From NCBI RefSeq assembly GCF_002272075.1, contig NZ_NPBJ01000021.1, forward strand, positions 124,001-188,000: a stretch of 64,000 nucleotides of DNA, written 5' to 3'. This stretch comes from Terribacillus saccharophilus. Lineage in GTDB: Bacteria > Bacillota > Bacilli > Bacillales > Amphibacillaceae. A program made the position numbers and the translations under genes. Position 1 is the stretch's first letter. Every line of letters begins with the position of its first letter. Below are positions 36,872-46,160 of this stretch, piece after piece. The notes beneath the pieces were generated by a model. That model made no database searches. It saw only the letters and a list, made by a program, of their open reading frames with translations, and was not told the origin of the DNA.

Positions 36872-37177
36872 TTAATCTTCGCTATTCTGCAGACGCAGCT
36901 CCAAATGACTGATCCGCTGCTTCAGAGAATCAACATCTGCTTTCGTAGCAAGTCCTAGATCATTGACTTTCTTCTGCATGTGCTCTTGATTCTTCTCGTT
37001 CCACTCATTGGATTTCGCTTCTCCTTTATCTACAAAACGCTGAATCAAATCCTTCGCTTGCTGTGGCGTAATCTCTCCCTTTGCCACTAACTCTTTCAAT
37101 TTTGCATCCAGCTTTTCCTTCCCAGCCAAAGCAGCACCAACACCTAAAAGAAATCCTTTGCGTAACAAATCTGCCAT
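36872..37177 (-). CDS. Phasin-like / PHA-granule-associated family protein
   Basis: The 101-residue protein begins MADLLRKGFLLGVGAALAGKEKLDAK. It then has a KGEITPQQAKDLIQRFVDKG segment and ends in a coiled coil (ADVDSLKQRISHLELRLQ), the layout of the short phasin/PhaF-type proteins of Bacilli. These coat polyhydroxyalkanoate granules or act as membrane-associated helpers; no PHA synthase gene is in the window. ATG at 37177 has AGGAGG 8 nt upstream and the ubiB stop codon (TGA, 37182-37180) lies within this leader, so translation is coupled to ubiB. Confidence 0.75.
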   Translation of the reverse strand: MADLLRKGFLLGVGAALAGKEKLDAKLKELVAKGEITPQQAKDLIQRFVDKGEAKSNEWNEKNQEHMQKKVNDLGLATKADVDSLKQRISHLELRLQNSED

Positions 37178-37179
37178 TA

Positions 37180-38829
37180 TCATAACCTCCTAGTTTTATT
37201 TATGGATCTAAGCAGCAGAACATGCTTGATGAAGAGAATTAACCATAGTCCAAAGAATAGGAATGTCAGGATAAACCCGACGAGGACAAGCCATAATGTA
37301 TGCTGAATGATTCCTTGGATGCCCGTGTATGCCGAACCTGCTGTCAAGACGAGTAACAGAACCGTGTAAAAGAAGTAGAAATGGTGCAGCAGCTGGTTTT
37401 TTTGTTTATCCCTTTCCCAGCCGCGCTGCTTCTCCCCGTCAGTGAGCCAGTCAACGAGTGCTCTGGGCATCGACAGGAATGGACGAAGTGAATTGGTGAT
37501 GATACCAGTATAGATGGAACTATGTTTTTTCGATCCTCTCATCCAGCGCAGGATGACAGGTTTTCCCCATTCTACTAGATCTGCTTGCGGGTAAATGACA
37601 GCTACCAGGCCAATAGCCAAGAAAACTGCCCGCCCGAGGAAGGCAAAATCTGCCGGGAGTTGTATCGGCTGTTCCTTTACAATCACCTGCAGCTCCTCCA
37701 TCAGCTTCAAGAAGGATTCCGTGTCTCCTACATCAAGCTGACCTCCTTTGTACAAATCCACTGTTTTTCGAAGAATCCGTTTCACTTTTTCCGAATCTGC
37801 GGATGGAAGCAAAAACTCCATTTTGTAGAGAGCTTGGATGACAGTCTCATAATCATCGAGCACAATTCCCTGGATTGCCTCCCGTAAGTATTCGGTATCT
37901 GCTGCTCTGATTTCACCAACCATACCAAAATCGAGCAGTACGATTTTCCCATCAGGCTGGACCATGATATTGCCTGCATGAGGATCGGCATGGAACATAC
38001 CGCTGTTTAGAAACTGATCAGAAAAAAATTGGAAAAGTGCTTTAGCTACTTGCTCACGGGGAATCTTTTGGGCATCCAGATAATCTGTATCCGTCACTTT
38101 CCGCCCCTCAACCCAGTCCATTACAAGCACTCTGCCCGTGCAGAGTTCCGGATAATAATCTGGCACTTTGATGTCCGGATTTCCTTTGTACCGTTTCTTG
38201 AAATAATCCGCATGCTCCAGTTCTTTCTGGAAATCTAATTCCCGGCTGATGATTGTTACTACTTCCGCGTACAGAGCCTTCATATCCGATTTCTTTCCGA
38301 TACTCGTAAATTTGCGGAGCAGGAAAAAAATGATTCGTAGTGCTTTAAAATCCATATGGAATATCTGTCTGACATTATGCCGCTGGACCTTAACCGCAAT
38401 CTTACGACCGTTTTGCAAGTATGCTTCGTACACTTCACCGATAGAAGCAGAAGCAACAGCTTTAGGGTTTAAGTGCACAATCTCCGTCTCATAACGGCTG
38501 CCAAGCTCTTCCTTTAATATTGCTTCCGAATGTGTAAATGATGTCGGCTTTACCCTGTCGACGAGGCCTTCCATCTCCCGAATGAATATCTTAGGCAGCA
38601 AGTCAGCACGCGAACTGAGAAACTGACCTAATTTAATCAATAATCCGCCCTTTTTCTCCGCAGTTTTCCGATACTCCCGTGCCTGCTTTGTCAGTAATGC
38701 TTCCCATTCCTGTTTATCCTGTTCGTCCCACACGCGGCTATGCAGCAAATAAAACCAGTAGATCTGCATCATAAATCGGATGACCATCCAAACGATAGCC
38801 ATAATACGACGGGTGGATTTGACACGCAT
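37180..38829 (-). CDS. UbiB/ABC1/AarF family atypical kinase
   Basis: The 549-residue protein has the KxGQ signature GLLIKLGQFLSSRADLLP, a modified nucleotide loop VASASIGEVYEA, the invariant lysine in IAVKVQR, HADPHAGNIMV and LLDFGMVGE. Two C-terminal membrane helices follow (about 475-500 and 505-530), plus one N-terminal hydrophobic segment. The family supports isoprenoid quinone metabolism; in Bacilli the substrate is unknown (menaquinone-related or lipid-related). ATG at 38829 has GAGGTG upstream; a GTG 6 nt earlier overlaps it. Cotranscribed with the phasin-like gene. Confidence 0.88.
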   Translation of the reverse strand: MRVKSTRRIMAIVWMVIRFMMQIYWFYLLHSRVWDEQDKQEWEALLTKQAREYRKTAEKKGGLLIKLGQFLSSRADLLPKIFIREMEGLVDRVKPTSFTHSEAILKEELGSRYETEIVHLNPKAVASASIGEVYEAYLQNGRKIAVKVQRHNVRQIFHMDFKALRIIFFLLRKFTSIGKKSDMKALYAEVVTIISRELDFQKELEHADYFKKRYKGNPDIKVPDYYPELCTGRVLVMDWVEGRKVTDTDYLDAQKIPREQVAKALFQFFSDQFLNSGMFHADPHAGNIMVQPDGKIVLLDFGMVGEIRAADTEYLREAIQGIVLDDYETVIQALYKMEFLLPSADSEKVKRILRKTVDLYKGGQLDVGDTESFLKLMEELQVIVKEQPIQLPADFAFLGRAVFLAIGLVAVIYPQADLVEWGKPVILRWMRGSKKHSSIYTGIITNSLRPFLSMPRALVDWLTDGEKQRGWERDKQKNQLLHHFYFFYTVLLLVLTAGSAYTGIQGIIQHTLWLVLVGFILTFLFFGLWLILFIKHVLLLRSINKTRRL

Positions 38830-38984
38830 TTGCACACCTCATTTTCAGACAATTGCCTTCTTTCTTGCTATTTTCTATTATAGCTAGTACTTCTCTTGCT
38901 TGTCTATTAACCTGCGGCTGTGTCGAAAAACGTAAAAATATCAGTTTTATAAATATTTTTTAATAAAACAGTTTATTTTTCTTC

Positions 38985-38998
38985 GGAAAACGCTTACA
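38985..38998 (+). promoter_or_regulatory. Possible catabolite-responsive element (cre)
   Basis: GGAAAACGCTTACA matches the pattern TGWAANCGNTNWCA at every fixed position except the first. It overlaps a possible -10 (TACAAT, 38995-39000) upstream of the AraC-type gene. Confidence 0.45.
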
Positions 38999-39052
38999 AT
39001 ATTGATATATAAGACTGATGGTAAAATCAAAAACCCTTAACGGAGGTATAGT

Positions 39053-39790
39053 ATGTCTAGCATATCTAAAAATGCTGTTCTGCCTGAAAAACGTTCCGTC
39101 GAAAATAACAAGTCAAATAAACAATTTTTGTACCCATCTTACCTGCTTGAAAACCAGCTGATGGATGCTGTATCCGATGGTGATTTGAATGGGGCATTAT
39201 CTATAATTGAAAGCCTTTCTACTTCTGAACGCCCGAAGTATGCCTTCCAACCGCTACGGTCAGCAAAAAACCAATTGATCAGTATCTGCACGCTGTACAC
39301 GCGCGCTATCTTGAGAGGCGGCGCTTCTCAAGAAGTAGCATCAAGCCTCAATATGACTTATATGCTTGAAATCGAGAACTGCCAGACAGAGCAGGAACTT
39401 TCCGAATTGGAATATGATATGCTTGTTCGTTTTATCGAAGGCTTGAATAAGAGCAGAGCCACACAATACTCCAACATCATCAATGAAGCTATCGGCTATA
39501 TCCAATCACATATTTTGGAGGATCTGAGCTTGCAGGCAATCAGCTCTCACTGTAATGTGAATCCAAGCTACCTTTCCCATTTGTTCAAAAAAGAAGTTGG
39601 TGTTTCCACAGTCCAATTCATCAATCAAAAGAAGATTGAGGAAGCTAAATACTTCCTGCTTCATACAAACCAATCAATTGCTGACTTGGCTAAGAAGTTC
39701 AACTTCTGCAACCAAAGCTATTTCACAGCTCAATTTAAATTCTATACATCCATGACACCAAAACAATTCCGCGACTCACGCGCAATTTAA
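39053..39790 (+). CDS. AraC-family transcriptional regulator
   Basis: The 245-residue protein has a variable N-terminal domain (about 25-130, helical, with LRSAKNQLISICTLYTRAIL). The C-terminal double helix-turn-helix domain (about 140-243) contains LSLQAISSHCNVNPSYLSHLFKKEVG and the second helix pair SIADLAKKFNFCNQSYFTAQFK with FYTSMTPKQFRDS. The N-terminal part is like that of YesN-type regulators without the receiver domain. GGAGGT is 6 nt before the ATG. Stands alone; targets unknown. A cre-like site upstream suggests carbon control. Confidence 0.88.
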   Translation: MSSISKNAVLPEKRSVENNKSNKQFLYPSYLLENQLMDAVSDGDLNGALSIIESLSTSERPKYAFQPLRSAKNQLISICTLYTRAILRGGASQEVASSLNMTYMLEIENCQTEQELSELEYDMLVRFIEGLNKSRATQYSNIINEAIGYIQSHILEDLSLQAISSHCNVNPSYLSHLFKKEVGVSTVQFINQKKIEEAKYFLLHTNQSIADLAKKFNFCNQSYFTAQFKFYTSMTPKQFRDSRAI

Positions 39791-39828
39791 AAAATACCGC
39801 ACAGGTTCACACCTGTGCGGTATTTTTT
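39789..39828. terminator. Strong bidirectional terminator
   Basis: Seventeen-bp perfect stem (AAAAAATACCGCACAGG / CCTGTGCGGTATTTTTT) with a 6-nt loop between the AraC-type and acyltransferase genes. Confidence 0.95.
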
Positions 39829-40786
39829 ATGGGCTTTTAAGCTCGATCAATGGTTTCCATATCCGCAGCATCCAGCGCTGGGAAAGCACCATTACTATGC
39901 TTAGCGTGACAATTAGGAGACCTAATACATCCAGGCTATTACTTACCTCAAATAAATCATCCACTCTAATCCACTGGATGAAAAATCCGTGCAGAAGATA
40001 GACATACAATGTCCGTTGTCCATATTTTGTAAACGGCATCTTTTTATTTGGAATAAGCGCCAGTACACTAATCATCATAACTCCTGAGAACAGATAAACT
40101 AGTAACCGAATCAGTCCTCCTGCTTCCCCGGCTCCTAAAACTGCATAAGATTTCGATCCGAGCAGCCAGTCAGTCGGGATGTCAGGATAAAGATAGAATA
40201 AAGCACCTGCTGCAATTAGCAGCAGACCGCCTCCTATCCTTATCGGTATTTGCCGAAGTACAGCAAGCTGCTCTTTTGTCACCCAATAACCGATTAAGAA
40301 AAATGGAAAGAAAACAAACGTCCTGGAAAGGCTTAATGCCCCTCCAATTTCATTAAGGTAACCAACTAACAAACCGATGAATACAGCTAGCGGAATACCG
40401 AGGCTAGGACGTATTCTTTTAAATAGAATCAGCAGTATATGCCAGCAGAACAAGCTAAGCAAAAACCACAGTGCCCATTGCGGCACAAGAATGGATTCCA
40501 TCCAGCCATCTTTTCCGATCATAAAGTAGTAAATCGTGTAGATGACTTGAAAAAACAGAAACGGTAAAAGCAGCTTTTTCGCTAGCTTTTCAACAGCAGC
40601 CTTATTCCCAGCTCCCCTGGCAAAGAAACCAGCTAAAAAAATGAAAACGGGCATATGAAAGGTATATATCCATGTATAGCTCATCTGCAGGAACAACATG
40701 TCCTGATACGGCTGAATTAAATGTCCAAATACGACAAAGGCAATCATAAGCAATCTTGCATTATCAAAATACGCATCGCGTTCCAT
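39827..40786 (-). CDS. Membrane acyltransferase, family 3 (OafA/YrhL-like)
   Basis: The 319-residue protein has about ten membrane helices and the family start ERDAYFDNARLLMIAFVVFGHLI, with the conserved Asp-Asn-Ala-Arg and a histidine in the first helix, then FHMPVFIFLAGFFA and YVYLLHGFFIQW. Related proteins move acetyl or other acyl groups to cell-surface sugars or wall polymers. No sugar-transferase gene is near, so the acceptor is unknown. Possibly regulated separately from its neighbours. Confidence 0.85.
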   Translation of the reverse strand: MERDAYFDNARLLMIAFVVFGHLIQPYQDMLFLQMSYTWIYTFHMPVFIFLAGFFARGAGNKAAVEKLAKKLLLPFLFFQVIYTIYYFMIGKDGWMESILVPQWALWFLLSLFCWHILLILFKRIRPSLGIPLAVFIGLLVGYLNEIGGALSLSRTFVFFPFFLIGYWVTKEQLAVLRQIPIRIGGGLLLIAAGALFYLYPDIPTDWLLGSKSYAVLGAGEAGGLIRLLVYLFSGVMMISVLALIPNKKMPFTKYGQRTLYVYLLHGFFIQWIRVDDLFEVSNSLDVLGLLIVTLSIVMVLSQRWMLRIWKPLIELKSP

Positions 40787-40935
40787 ACTATCGCTTCCTT
40801 CTTCAGGATGTATTCTTCCATAGTAAGGAGCATGGAGCAGAAACGCTATAGCATATGCCCTTTCTTCATTGACTTGTTAGCAAGCTGTCAAGGCGCTGTC
40901 ATAAACGACATGCATGTGTAAAATGACCGGAAGAA

Positions 40936-41784
40936 TTATCCAGCTTCCGGTTTCTTTTTAGGTCGGCTTGCCGTTTTCTTCCTGGTTGTCTTCTTAGCTG
41001 CCGGCTTGTCCTTTTTCGCTTTATCGAGTGATGCCTGCAATGCGTCCATCAAATTCGTTACGTTGTTCGGCTGTTTCTTAGCTGTCGGGATATGGACTTG
41101 TTCATGATCACGCTTAGCCTGAATCAAATCGAGCAAGGCTTCGCGATAATCATCATTGTATTTCTCCGGATCAAAGGTTGCTGTCAGCTGTTCAATAAGC
41201 AGCTTGGCTGTCTTGAGCTCTTTATCGACAATAGCATCTTCAGCAGGGATGTTTGGCACATCAGCGACGTTGCGAACCTCATCGGGATAATGGATGGTCT
41301 CTACAACTAGTACATTCTTATACACCCTGATGACAGCTAGCTGCTGCTTCGAACGGATGACCATAGAGGCAACGCCAATCTTCCCTGTATCCTCAAGTGA
41401 TTTCCGCAATAAACTGTATGCTTTTGTTCCGCCTTCATTTGGAGACAAATAGTAACAGCGTTCAAAGTAGATAGGATCGATTTCCTCCAAGCTGACAAAA
41501 TCGACGATCTCCACTGCTTTGTCTTCCTGCTCTTTCTGCAAAGCCTGTAACTCATCCTCATCCAGAACCACGAATTTATTTTTCGTGTATTCATAGGCTT
41601 TGACGATATCCTCCGTCTGTAATTCCTTCTCACAATGAGGACAAACTTTTTCATACTTGACCGGTGTGTTGCACTCTTTATGCAGCTGCCGCAGCTTCAC
41701 ATCTTTATTCTCTGTAGCAGCATGCATCTTTACGGGAATATTCACAAGCCCGAAGCTGATTGTACCCTTCCACATCGTATGCAT
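40936..41784 (-). CDS. ku: Bacterial Ku, non-homologous end joining
   Basis: DNA end-binding protein that recruits LigD to double-strand breaks. The 282-residue protein begins MHTMWKGTISFGLVNIPVKM, the canonical Ku start. It has an RQLHKECNTPVKYEKVCPHC segment with a CPHC pair, the ring-forming core, and a C-terminal tail of Lys/Ala/Thr-Pro repeats (KKTTRKKTASRPKKK) typical of DNA-binding Ku extensions. AAGGAG lies 10 nt before the ATG. Divergent from ligD across 93 bp. Homologs act in spores of B. subtilis. Confidence 0.96.
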   Translation of the reverse strand: MHTMWKGTISFGLVNIPVKMHAATENKDVKLRQLHKECNTPVKYEKVCPHCEKELQTEDIVKAYEYTKNKFVVLDEDELQALQKEQEDKAVEIVDFVSLEEIDPIYFERCYYLSPNEGGTKAYSLLRKSLEDTGKIGVASMVIRSKQQLAVIRVYKNVLVVETIHYPDEVRNVADVPNIPAEDAIVDKELKTAKLLIEQLTATFDPEKYNDDYREALLDLIQAKRDHEQVHIPTAKKQPNNVTNLMDALQASLDKAKKDKPAAKKTTRKKTASRPKKKPEAG

Positions 41785-41877
41785 GAACTGTTCACTCCTT
41801 TTTAGCTTAGTTTGTACGTCTGTTCCATGTTTAATTCCGGTGTATTTCCTCAAACTAAAGAAAAGGAGCGAGATACG

Positions 41878-43662
41878 ATGCAAGTAATGAAACCGATCTA
41901 TAGGGATACCTGTCCCTCCGGGGAAGGATGGATATATGAGGTGAAATATGACGGGTTTAGAGCCATTTTGACAGTTACGACTGACAATGTAACGCTGACA
42001 AGCAAGAATGGAATCGACTTATCCGAGCAATTTCCGGAGATCATCACGTATGCTGAGCAGCAGAAGCAGTTAGCTGATAAGCACATTCCTTTCTCGATTG
42101 ATGGTGAACTAATCGTGCCGAAAAATGCACGAAGCGGAGATTTTGGCTTACTCCAAACACGCGGCCGATTAAAATCAGCTGATCGAATCAAGCAGGATGC
42201 TTCTAATCGACCTGCTGTGCTGATGGCTTTTGATCTGCTGGTTGATGGCGGGAAAAGTCAGGAAAGACGGCGGCTGTCCTCCCGGAAACAAGCATTGCTG
42301 GAGCTAATCGATCTATTCGATGATCAAAAAGGAGCTATCCAATACGTGAGTTATTCCTTAGACTCAACTGTACTGATGGATTCTGTCATTTTGCATCAAG
42401 GTGAGGGTATCATAGCCAAACGCTCAGCCAGTACATATAAGACCGGTAAACAGCATCATGATTGGTATAAGATAAAGAATTGGCGTACAATCACCGCAGT
42501 CTTAACTGCTTATGATAAGGAAAATGATTATTTTCATGCGCAGCTGGCAGATGAAACAGGTCATTTTGTGCCGATTGGAAAATGTAAGCATGGGTTGGAA
42601 GAAACAGAGCGAAGCACACTTACTGCTTTTTTTAAGGAAAATGGAAAAACAGAACATAATCTCCTTCTACTCCCTCCAGCTGTTTGTGCCAAAATAAATT
42701 GTCTCGGGCAGGCGGACGAGGAATTACGTGAGCCTAGATTCCATAGTTTAGCCCCCACAGTGACAGCAGCCGATTGCACAGAGCAACAAGCAGCTATAGA
42801 TCTTGCCCAGTTTCCGCAATCAGTCGAGCTGAGCAAGCTGGACAAGCTATATTGGGAAGAAGCACATATTGATAAGCTGCGTTATCTGCTTTATATTCGG
42901 ACGGTAGCTCCATTCATGCTGCCTCATATGATAAATCGGGAGATGACGATTATCCGCTGCCCTGACGGAATTGAAGCGGACTTTTTCTATCAGAAGCACA
43001 GACCCGATTATGCACCCGATTTTATACCTGATACGAAATCCTTGCAGTGCCCAGATTTGCAGACTTTGATTTGGTTCGCTAATCATGGGAGTATCGAATT
43101 TCATGCACCATTTCACCATATCGGAAATGATTTCCCCCGGGAAATCGCGATTGATCTTGATCCGCCAACGGCAGATGCACTTTCTCTGGCCATCAAGGCT
43201 GCTAATTTGCTAAAAGAATGGCTGGATCAAATGCAGCTCACTGCATTTATCAAGACTTCCGGCAGCAAAGGTTTGCAGCTGTACATTCCGTTACCAGAAA
43301 ACCAGCTAACCTATGAACAAGCAGGCACCTTCACGGAAGCTTTGGCAAGATTGCTCGTCCAGCAGCATCCAGATCTATTCACAATCGAAAGAATGAAAAA
43401 AAATCGGCAGGAGCGTTTGTATATCGATTACGTCCAGTTCGGGATGGGAAAAACACTGCCAGTTCCATACACAGCGCGAAAACGCAGCAGCGGCACCGTC
43501 AGTACTCCATTGTTTTGGGAGGAAGTTAGACAGGGTCTCTCACTTGAAGACTTCACCATTTTCACTGTGCCAGAGCGTATACGCCAAAAAGGCTGCCCCT
43601 TCGCTTCCTATGAGGAAGCGAGGAACAGCCAAAGGCTGGATTCTATTATCCAATTAGTATGA
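41878..43662 (+). CDS. ligD: ATP-dependent DNA ligase D (ligase plus polymerase domains)
   Basis: NHEJ ligase/polymerase of 594 residues. The N-terminal ligase has nucleotidyl lysine 23 in IYEVKYDGFRA, SIDGELIV, an EGIIAKR motif and a short OB-fold. The C-terminal primase-polymerase domain (about 310-590) has the metal-binding pair in EIAIDLDPP and the KTSGSKGLQLYIPL loop. No phosphoesterase domain, as in the B. subtilis enzyme. AAAGGAG is 9 nt before the ATG; a longer frame from 41812 is unsupported. Its stop abuts the stop of the convergent aminopeptidase gene with no spacer. Confidence 0.95.
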   Translation: MQVMKPIYRDTCPSGEGWIYEVKYDGFRAILTVTTDNVTLTSKNGIDLSEQFPEIITYAEQQKQLADKHIPFSIDGELIVPKNARSGDFGLLQTRGRLKSADRIKQDASNRPAVLMAFDLLVDGGKSQERRRLSSRKQALLELIDLFDDQKGAIQYVSYSLDSTVLMDSVILHQGEGIIAKRSASTYKTGKQHHDWYKIKNWRTITAVLTAYDKENDYFHAQLADETGHFVPIGKCKHGLEETERSTLTAFFKENGKTEHNLLLLPPAVCAKINCLGQADEELREPRFHSLAPTVTAADCTEQQAAIDLAQFPQSVELSKLDKLYWEEAHIDKLRYLLYIRTVAPFMLPHMINREMTIIRCPDGIEADFFYQKHRPDYAPDFIPDTKSLQCPDLQTLIWFANHGSIEFHAPFHHIGNDFPREIAIDLDPPTADALSLAIKAANLLKEWLDQMQLTAFIKTSGSKGLQLYIPLPENQLTYEQAGTFTEALARLLVQQHPDLFTIERMKKNRQERLYIDYVQFGMGKTLPVPYTARKRSSGTVSTPLFWEEVRQGLSLEDFTIFTVPERIRQKGCPFASYEEARNSQRLDSIIQLV

Positions 43663-44907
43663 TCATTTGAATTCGAACGCCCATGCTCCTTGGCGGAAGA
43701 CTGCGACTGTAGTGCCGTCTTCCTTCACGCCATCGATATCAAGATCGGCAGATCCAATCATAAAATCTTCATGCATGATACTATCATTCACGCCTGCTGC
43801 TTCGAGTTCTGCAGCTGTCATATCATTGCCGCCTGCAATACAAGTAGGATATGCCTTTCCTAATGCAAGGTGACAGGAAGCATTTTCATCAAACAATGTA
43901 TTATAGAAAATCAACCCGGATTGTGAAACTGGAGACTTATGCGGAACAAGTGCTACCTCGCCAAGTCGTTTCGCACCAGCATCAGCTTCCAGAAGGTTTT
44001 TCAACGCTTCTTGGCCTTTTTCCGCCTTATAGTCTACCACTTCGCCATCCTTGAAAGTCAGTTGGAAATCCTCAATCAGCTGGCCATTGAAATTGTATGG
44101 CAATGTACTGGATACAGTACCATTCACACCATTCTTGTGCGGCATTGTGAATACCTCTTCAGTCGGGATATTGGCGTTGAAATCGACCCCTGCATCTGTC
44201 GGACCAGAACCACCGCTCCAAATATGCCCTTTCGGAAGCTCGATTGACAAATCCGTGCCCTTCGCTTTATAAATCAATTTTGTGAACTGCTGCTTATTCA
44301 TATAATCTGCAGCTAGGTGCAGCTGTTTATTATGCGCCTTCCATGCAGCATTGGGATCCTCATTTCCCGTCACACGGCTGATGCGCAGGATTTCTTCCAT
44401 CATTGCTTCCTGTGCTTCCTCGACCGATTTTTCAGGGAACACTTTCTTGGACCATGCTACAGTCGGATAAGCAACAATCGACCATTGCATCTTGTCTTTC
44501 ATCATATAATCACGATATGGTGTTAATCCTTTTCCAGCAGCTTTCATATAAGCTGCAACTTTGGATCCATCTACTTTCTCCAAAAGATCCGGATTCTCTC
44601 CAAGGATATTTAGAACTGCGTAATTATCCTTGACCATTTCGTTACGAGCATGGAATTTCCAAGCAGGTACATTTTCTAAAGCTTCAATTGGAGCATGTGT
44701 ATAACGCTGAACAACCAGCTCATCATCTAACCATTCTGTATGTACATCTTTAGCACCTGCTTTGTACGCCTCTTCCGCTACCATTCGTGTGAAACGTACC
44801 GATTCAATCGGTGCAACAAGCAGTAATCCTTGTCCTTTTTGAAGATTAACACCGGTCTGGATAGCCAATTTGGCAAATTGGCGCAGCTGTTCTTCGAATT
44901 TTTTCAT
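43663..44907 (-). CDS. M29 family aminopeptidase (AmpS-like), copy 1
   Basis: Cytosolic metallo-aminopeptidase of 414 residues. Metal ligand motifs are NIPTEEVFTMPH, GEVALVPHKSPVSQSG, FYNTLFDENASCHLALG and NDSIMHEDFMIGSADLDIDG, all conserved. The first 120 residues form the N-terminal alpha/beta domain. It removes N-terminal residues from peptides in protein turnover. A close paralog lies at 58738-59976, with similarity along the full length. Upstream is a TATAAT box (44949-44944 on the minus strand) with a poor -35. Confidence 0.92.
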   Translation of the reverse strand: MKKFEEQLRQFAKLAIQTGVNLQKGQGLLLVAPIESVRFTRMVAEEAYKAGAKDVHTEWLDDELVVQRYTHAPIEALENVPAWKFHARNEMVKDNYAVLNILGENPDLLEKVDGSKVAAYMKAAGKGLTPYRDYMMKDKMQWSIVAYPTVAWSKKVFPEKSVEEAQEAMMEEILRISRVTGNEDPNAAWKAHNKQLHLAADYMNKQQFTKLIYKAKGTDLSIELPKGHIWSGGSGPTDAGVDFNANIPTEEVFTMPHKNGVNGTVSSTLPYNFNGQLIEDFQLTFKDGEVVDYKAEKGQEALKNLLEADAGAKRLGEVALVPHKSPVSQSGLIFYNTLFDENASCHLALGKAYPTCIAGGNDMTAAELEAAGVNDSIMHEDFMIGSADLDIDGVKEDGTTVAVFRQGAWAFEFK

Positions 44908-45043
44908 TTGATTACCCCTCCATTAAAACAAATATACCCACCTATTATAACGTAAAATTAGAATATTCACGAAACATAAGCGAAGCTGAGACATAACTGA
45001 ATGCTATGGCATAAAAACAATAATGTTACTGAGCACCAATCAA

Positions 45044-45085
45044 AAAACCCGAACTTACGCAAGATTCACGTAAAGTTCGGGTTTT
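45044..45085 (-). terminator. Terminator after znuA
   Basis: AAAACCCGAACTTACG / CGTAAAGTTCGGGTTTT-type stem with a short loop, T-run on the minus strand. Confidence 0.85.
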
Positions 45086-45116
45086 GATATAGCTGAAATA
45101 ATTTTTATCTTATCCT

Positions 45117-46115
45117 CTATTCGTTTGTCAAAGCTTGCTCCAACGTTTCGATATTTTTATTCATCAGGCTGAAGTAATCCTCGTCTGCATCAATTTCATC
45201 CTCGGTCACCGTCTCTAGGTTATGGATTCTGAGTACGTCAGCTCCGATTTCATCTTGAACAATGGTTGCAACCTTCGGCGAGATATTTTGTTCGAACAAC
45301 ACATAGTTCAGTTTGTTATCTTCTGCAGTATGGATAATTTCCTCCAGTTCTTTCTGTGAAGGTTCATTTGTCGGCGATAGACCGGTTATGGCAATTTGTT
45401 CGATCCCATAACGATCCTCCCAGTATCCATATGCTGCATGGGAAACGATGATCTTCTTGTTATCCTTACCTTCTACAGCCTGCTGGAATTTCTGATCAAG
45501 CTCATCTAATTCTTCTGCTACAACTGTATAGTTGTCTTCATATGTCGACTTATTATCTGGATCAAGCTCAACAAGCGTATTTTTCATATTCTCTGCCATC
45601 TGCTTTGCACGCTCTGGATCTAGCCAGTAATGTGGATCGATGCTGCCATGATCGTGCTCTTCTTCTGAAGCCTCTTCTTCAGTAGCTTCATGGCTATGAT
45701 CATGTTCTTCCTCAGTAGCTTCATGACTATGATCATGTTCTTCATCGAAAGGAAGCAAGTTGATACCATCTGCTAATTGCGCAATCTTAACATCTTCGTC
45801 TCCTACCGCATCAGCAATCGTTTTGGCATATGTTTCTAACTCATCGCTCGAATAGAGAAATGCATCTGATTTAGCAATATCCACCATCTGATTCGACGTT
45901 GGTTCGAAGTTATGTGCGTCACTTCCTGGCGGCAGCACAGACTCCACTTCTACTTGGTCACCACCGATTCGCTCAGCAAAATACTGAATCGGATAAATTG
46001 TTGTATATATCTTCATTTTCCCGTCTTCACTGCTATTCTGACTGCCGCCATCAGAACAAGCTGCAAGCAGAACTAAAAGTAAGGCTGTGCTGATTAAAAA
46101 TAATGATTTCTTCAA
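45117..46115 (-). CDS. znuA: Zinc-binding lipoprotein of the ZnuA family
   Basis: Captures zinc outside the membrane for an ABC importer. The 332-residue protein has a signal peptide with lipobox LLAAC (Cys20) and zinc-ligand histidines in GSDAHNFEP, SIDPHYWLDP and VSHAAYGYWE. Between them is a disordered metal-binding loop with tandem EEHDHSHEAT units (the DNA repeats at about 45677-45748). The membrane and ATPase partners (znuB, znuC) are not adjacent, unlike the usual operon. Two Zur-box-like sites precede it, directly after the Fur-family gene. Confidence 0.93.
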   Translation of the reverse strand: MKKSLFLISTALLLVLLAACSDGGSQNSSEDGKMKIYTTIYPIQYFAERIGGDQVEVESVLPPGSDAHNFEPTSNQMVDIAKSDAFLYSSDELETYAKTIADAVGDEDVKIAQLADGINLLPFDEEHDHSHEATEEEHDHSHEATEEEASEEEHDHGSIDPHYWLDPERAKQMAENMKNTLVELDPDNKSTYEDNYTVVAEELDELDQKFQQAVEGKDNKKIIVSHAAYGYWEDRYGIEQIAITGLSPTNEPSQKELEEIIHTAEDNKLNYVLFEQNISPKVATIVQDEIGADVLRIHNLETVTEDEIDADEDYFSLMNKNIETLEQALTNE

Positions 46116-46160
46116 AATAATTTCCTCCCGTTACATCGTATAAGCTCTAATCGAGATTAT

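Noticed and set aside
45677-45748. Direct DNA repeats of about 33 bp
   Set aside because: In-frame duplication of the His-rich metal-binding loop of ZnuA, which is expected in this family; not a mobile element.
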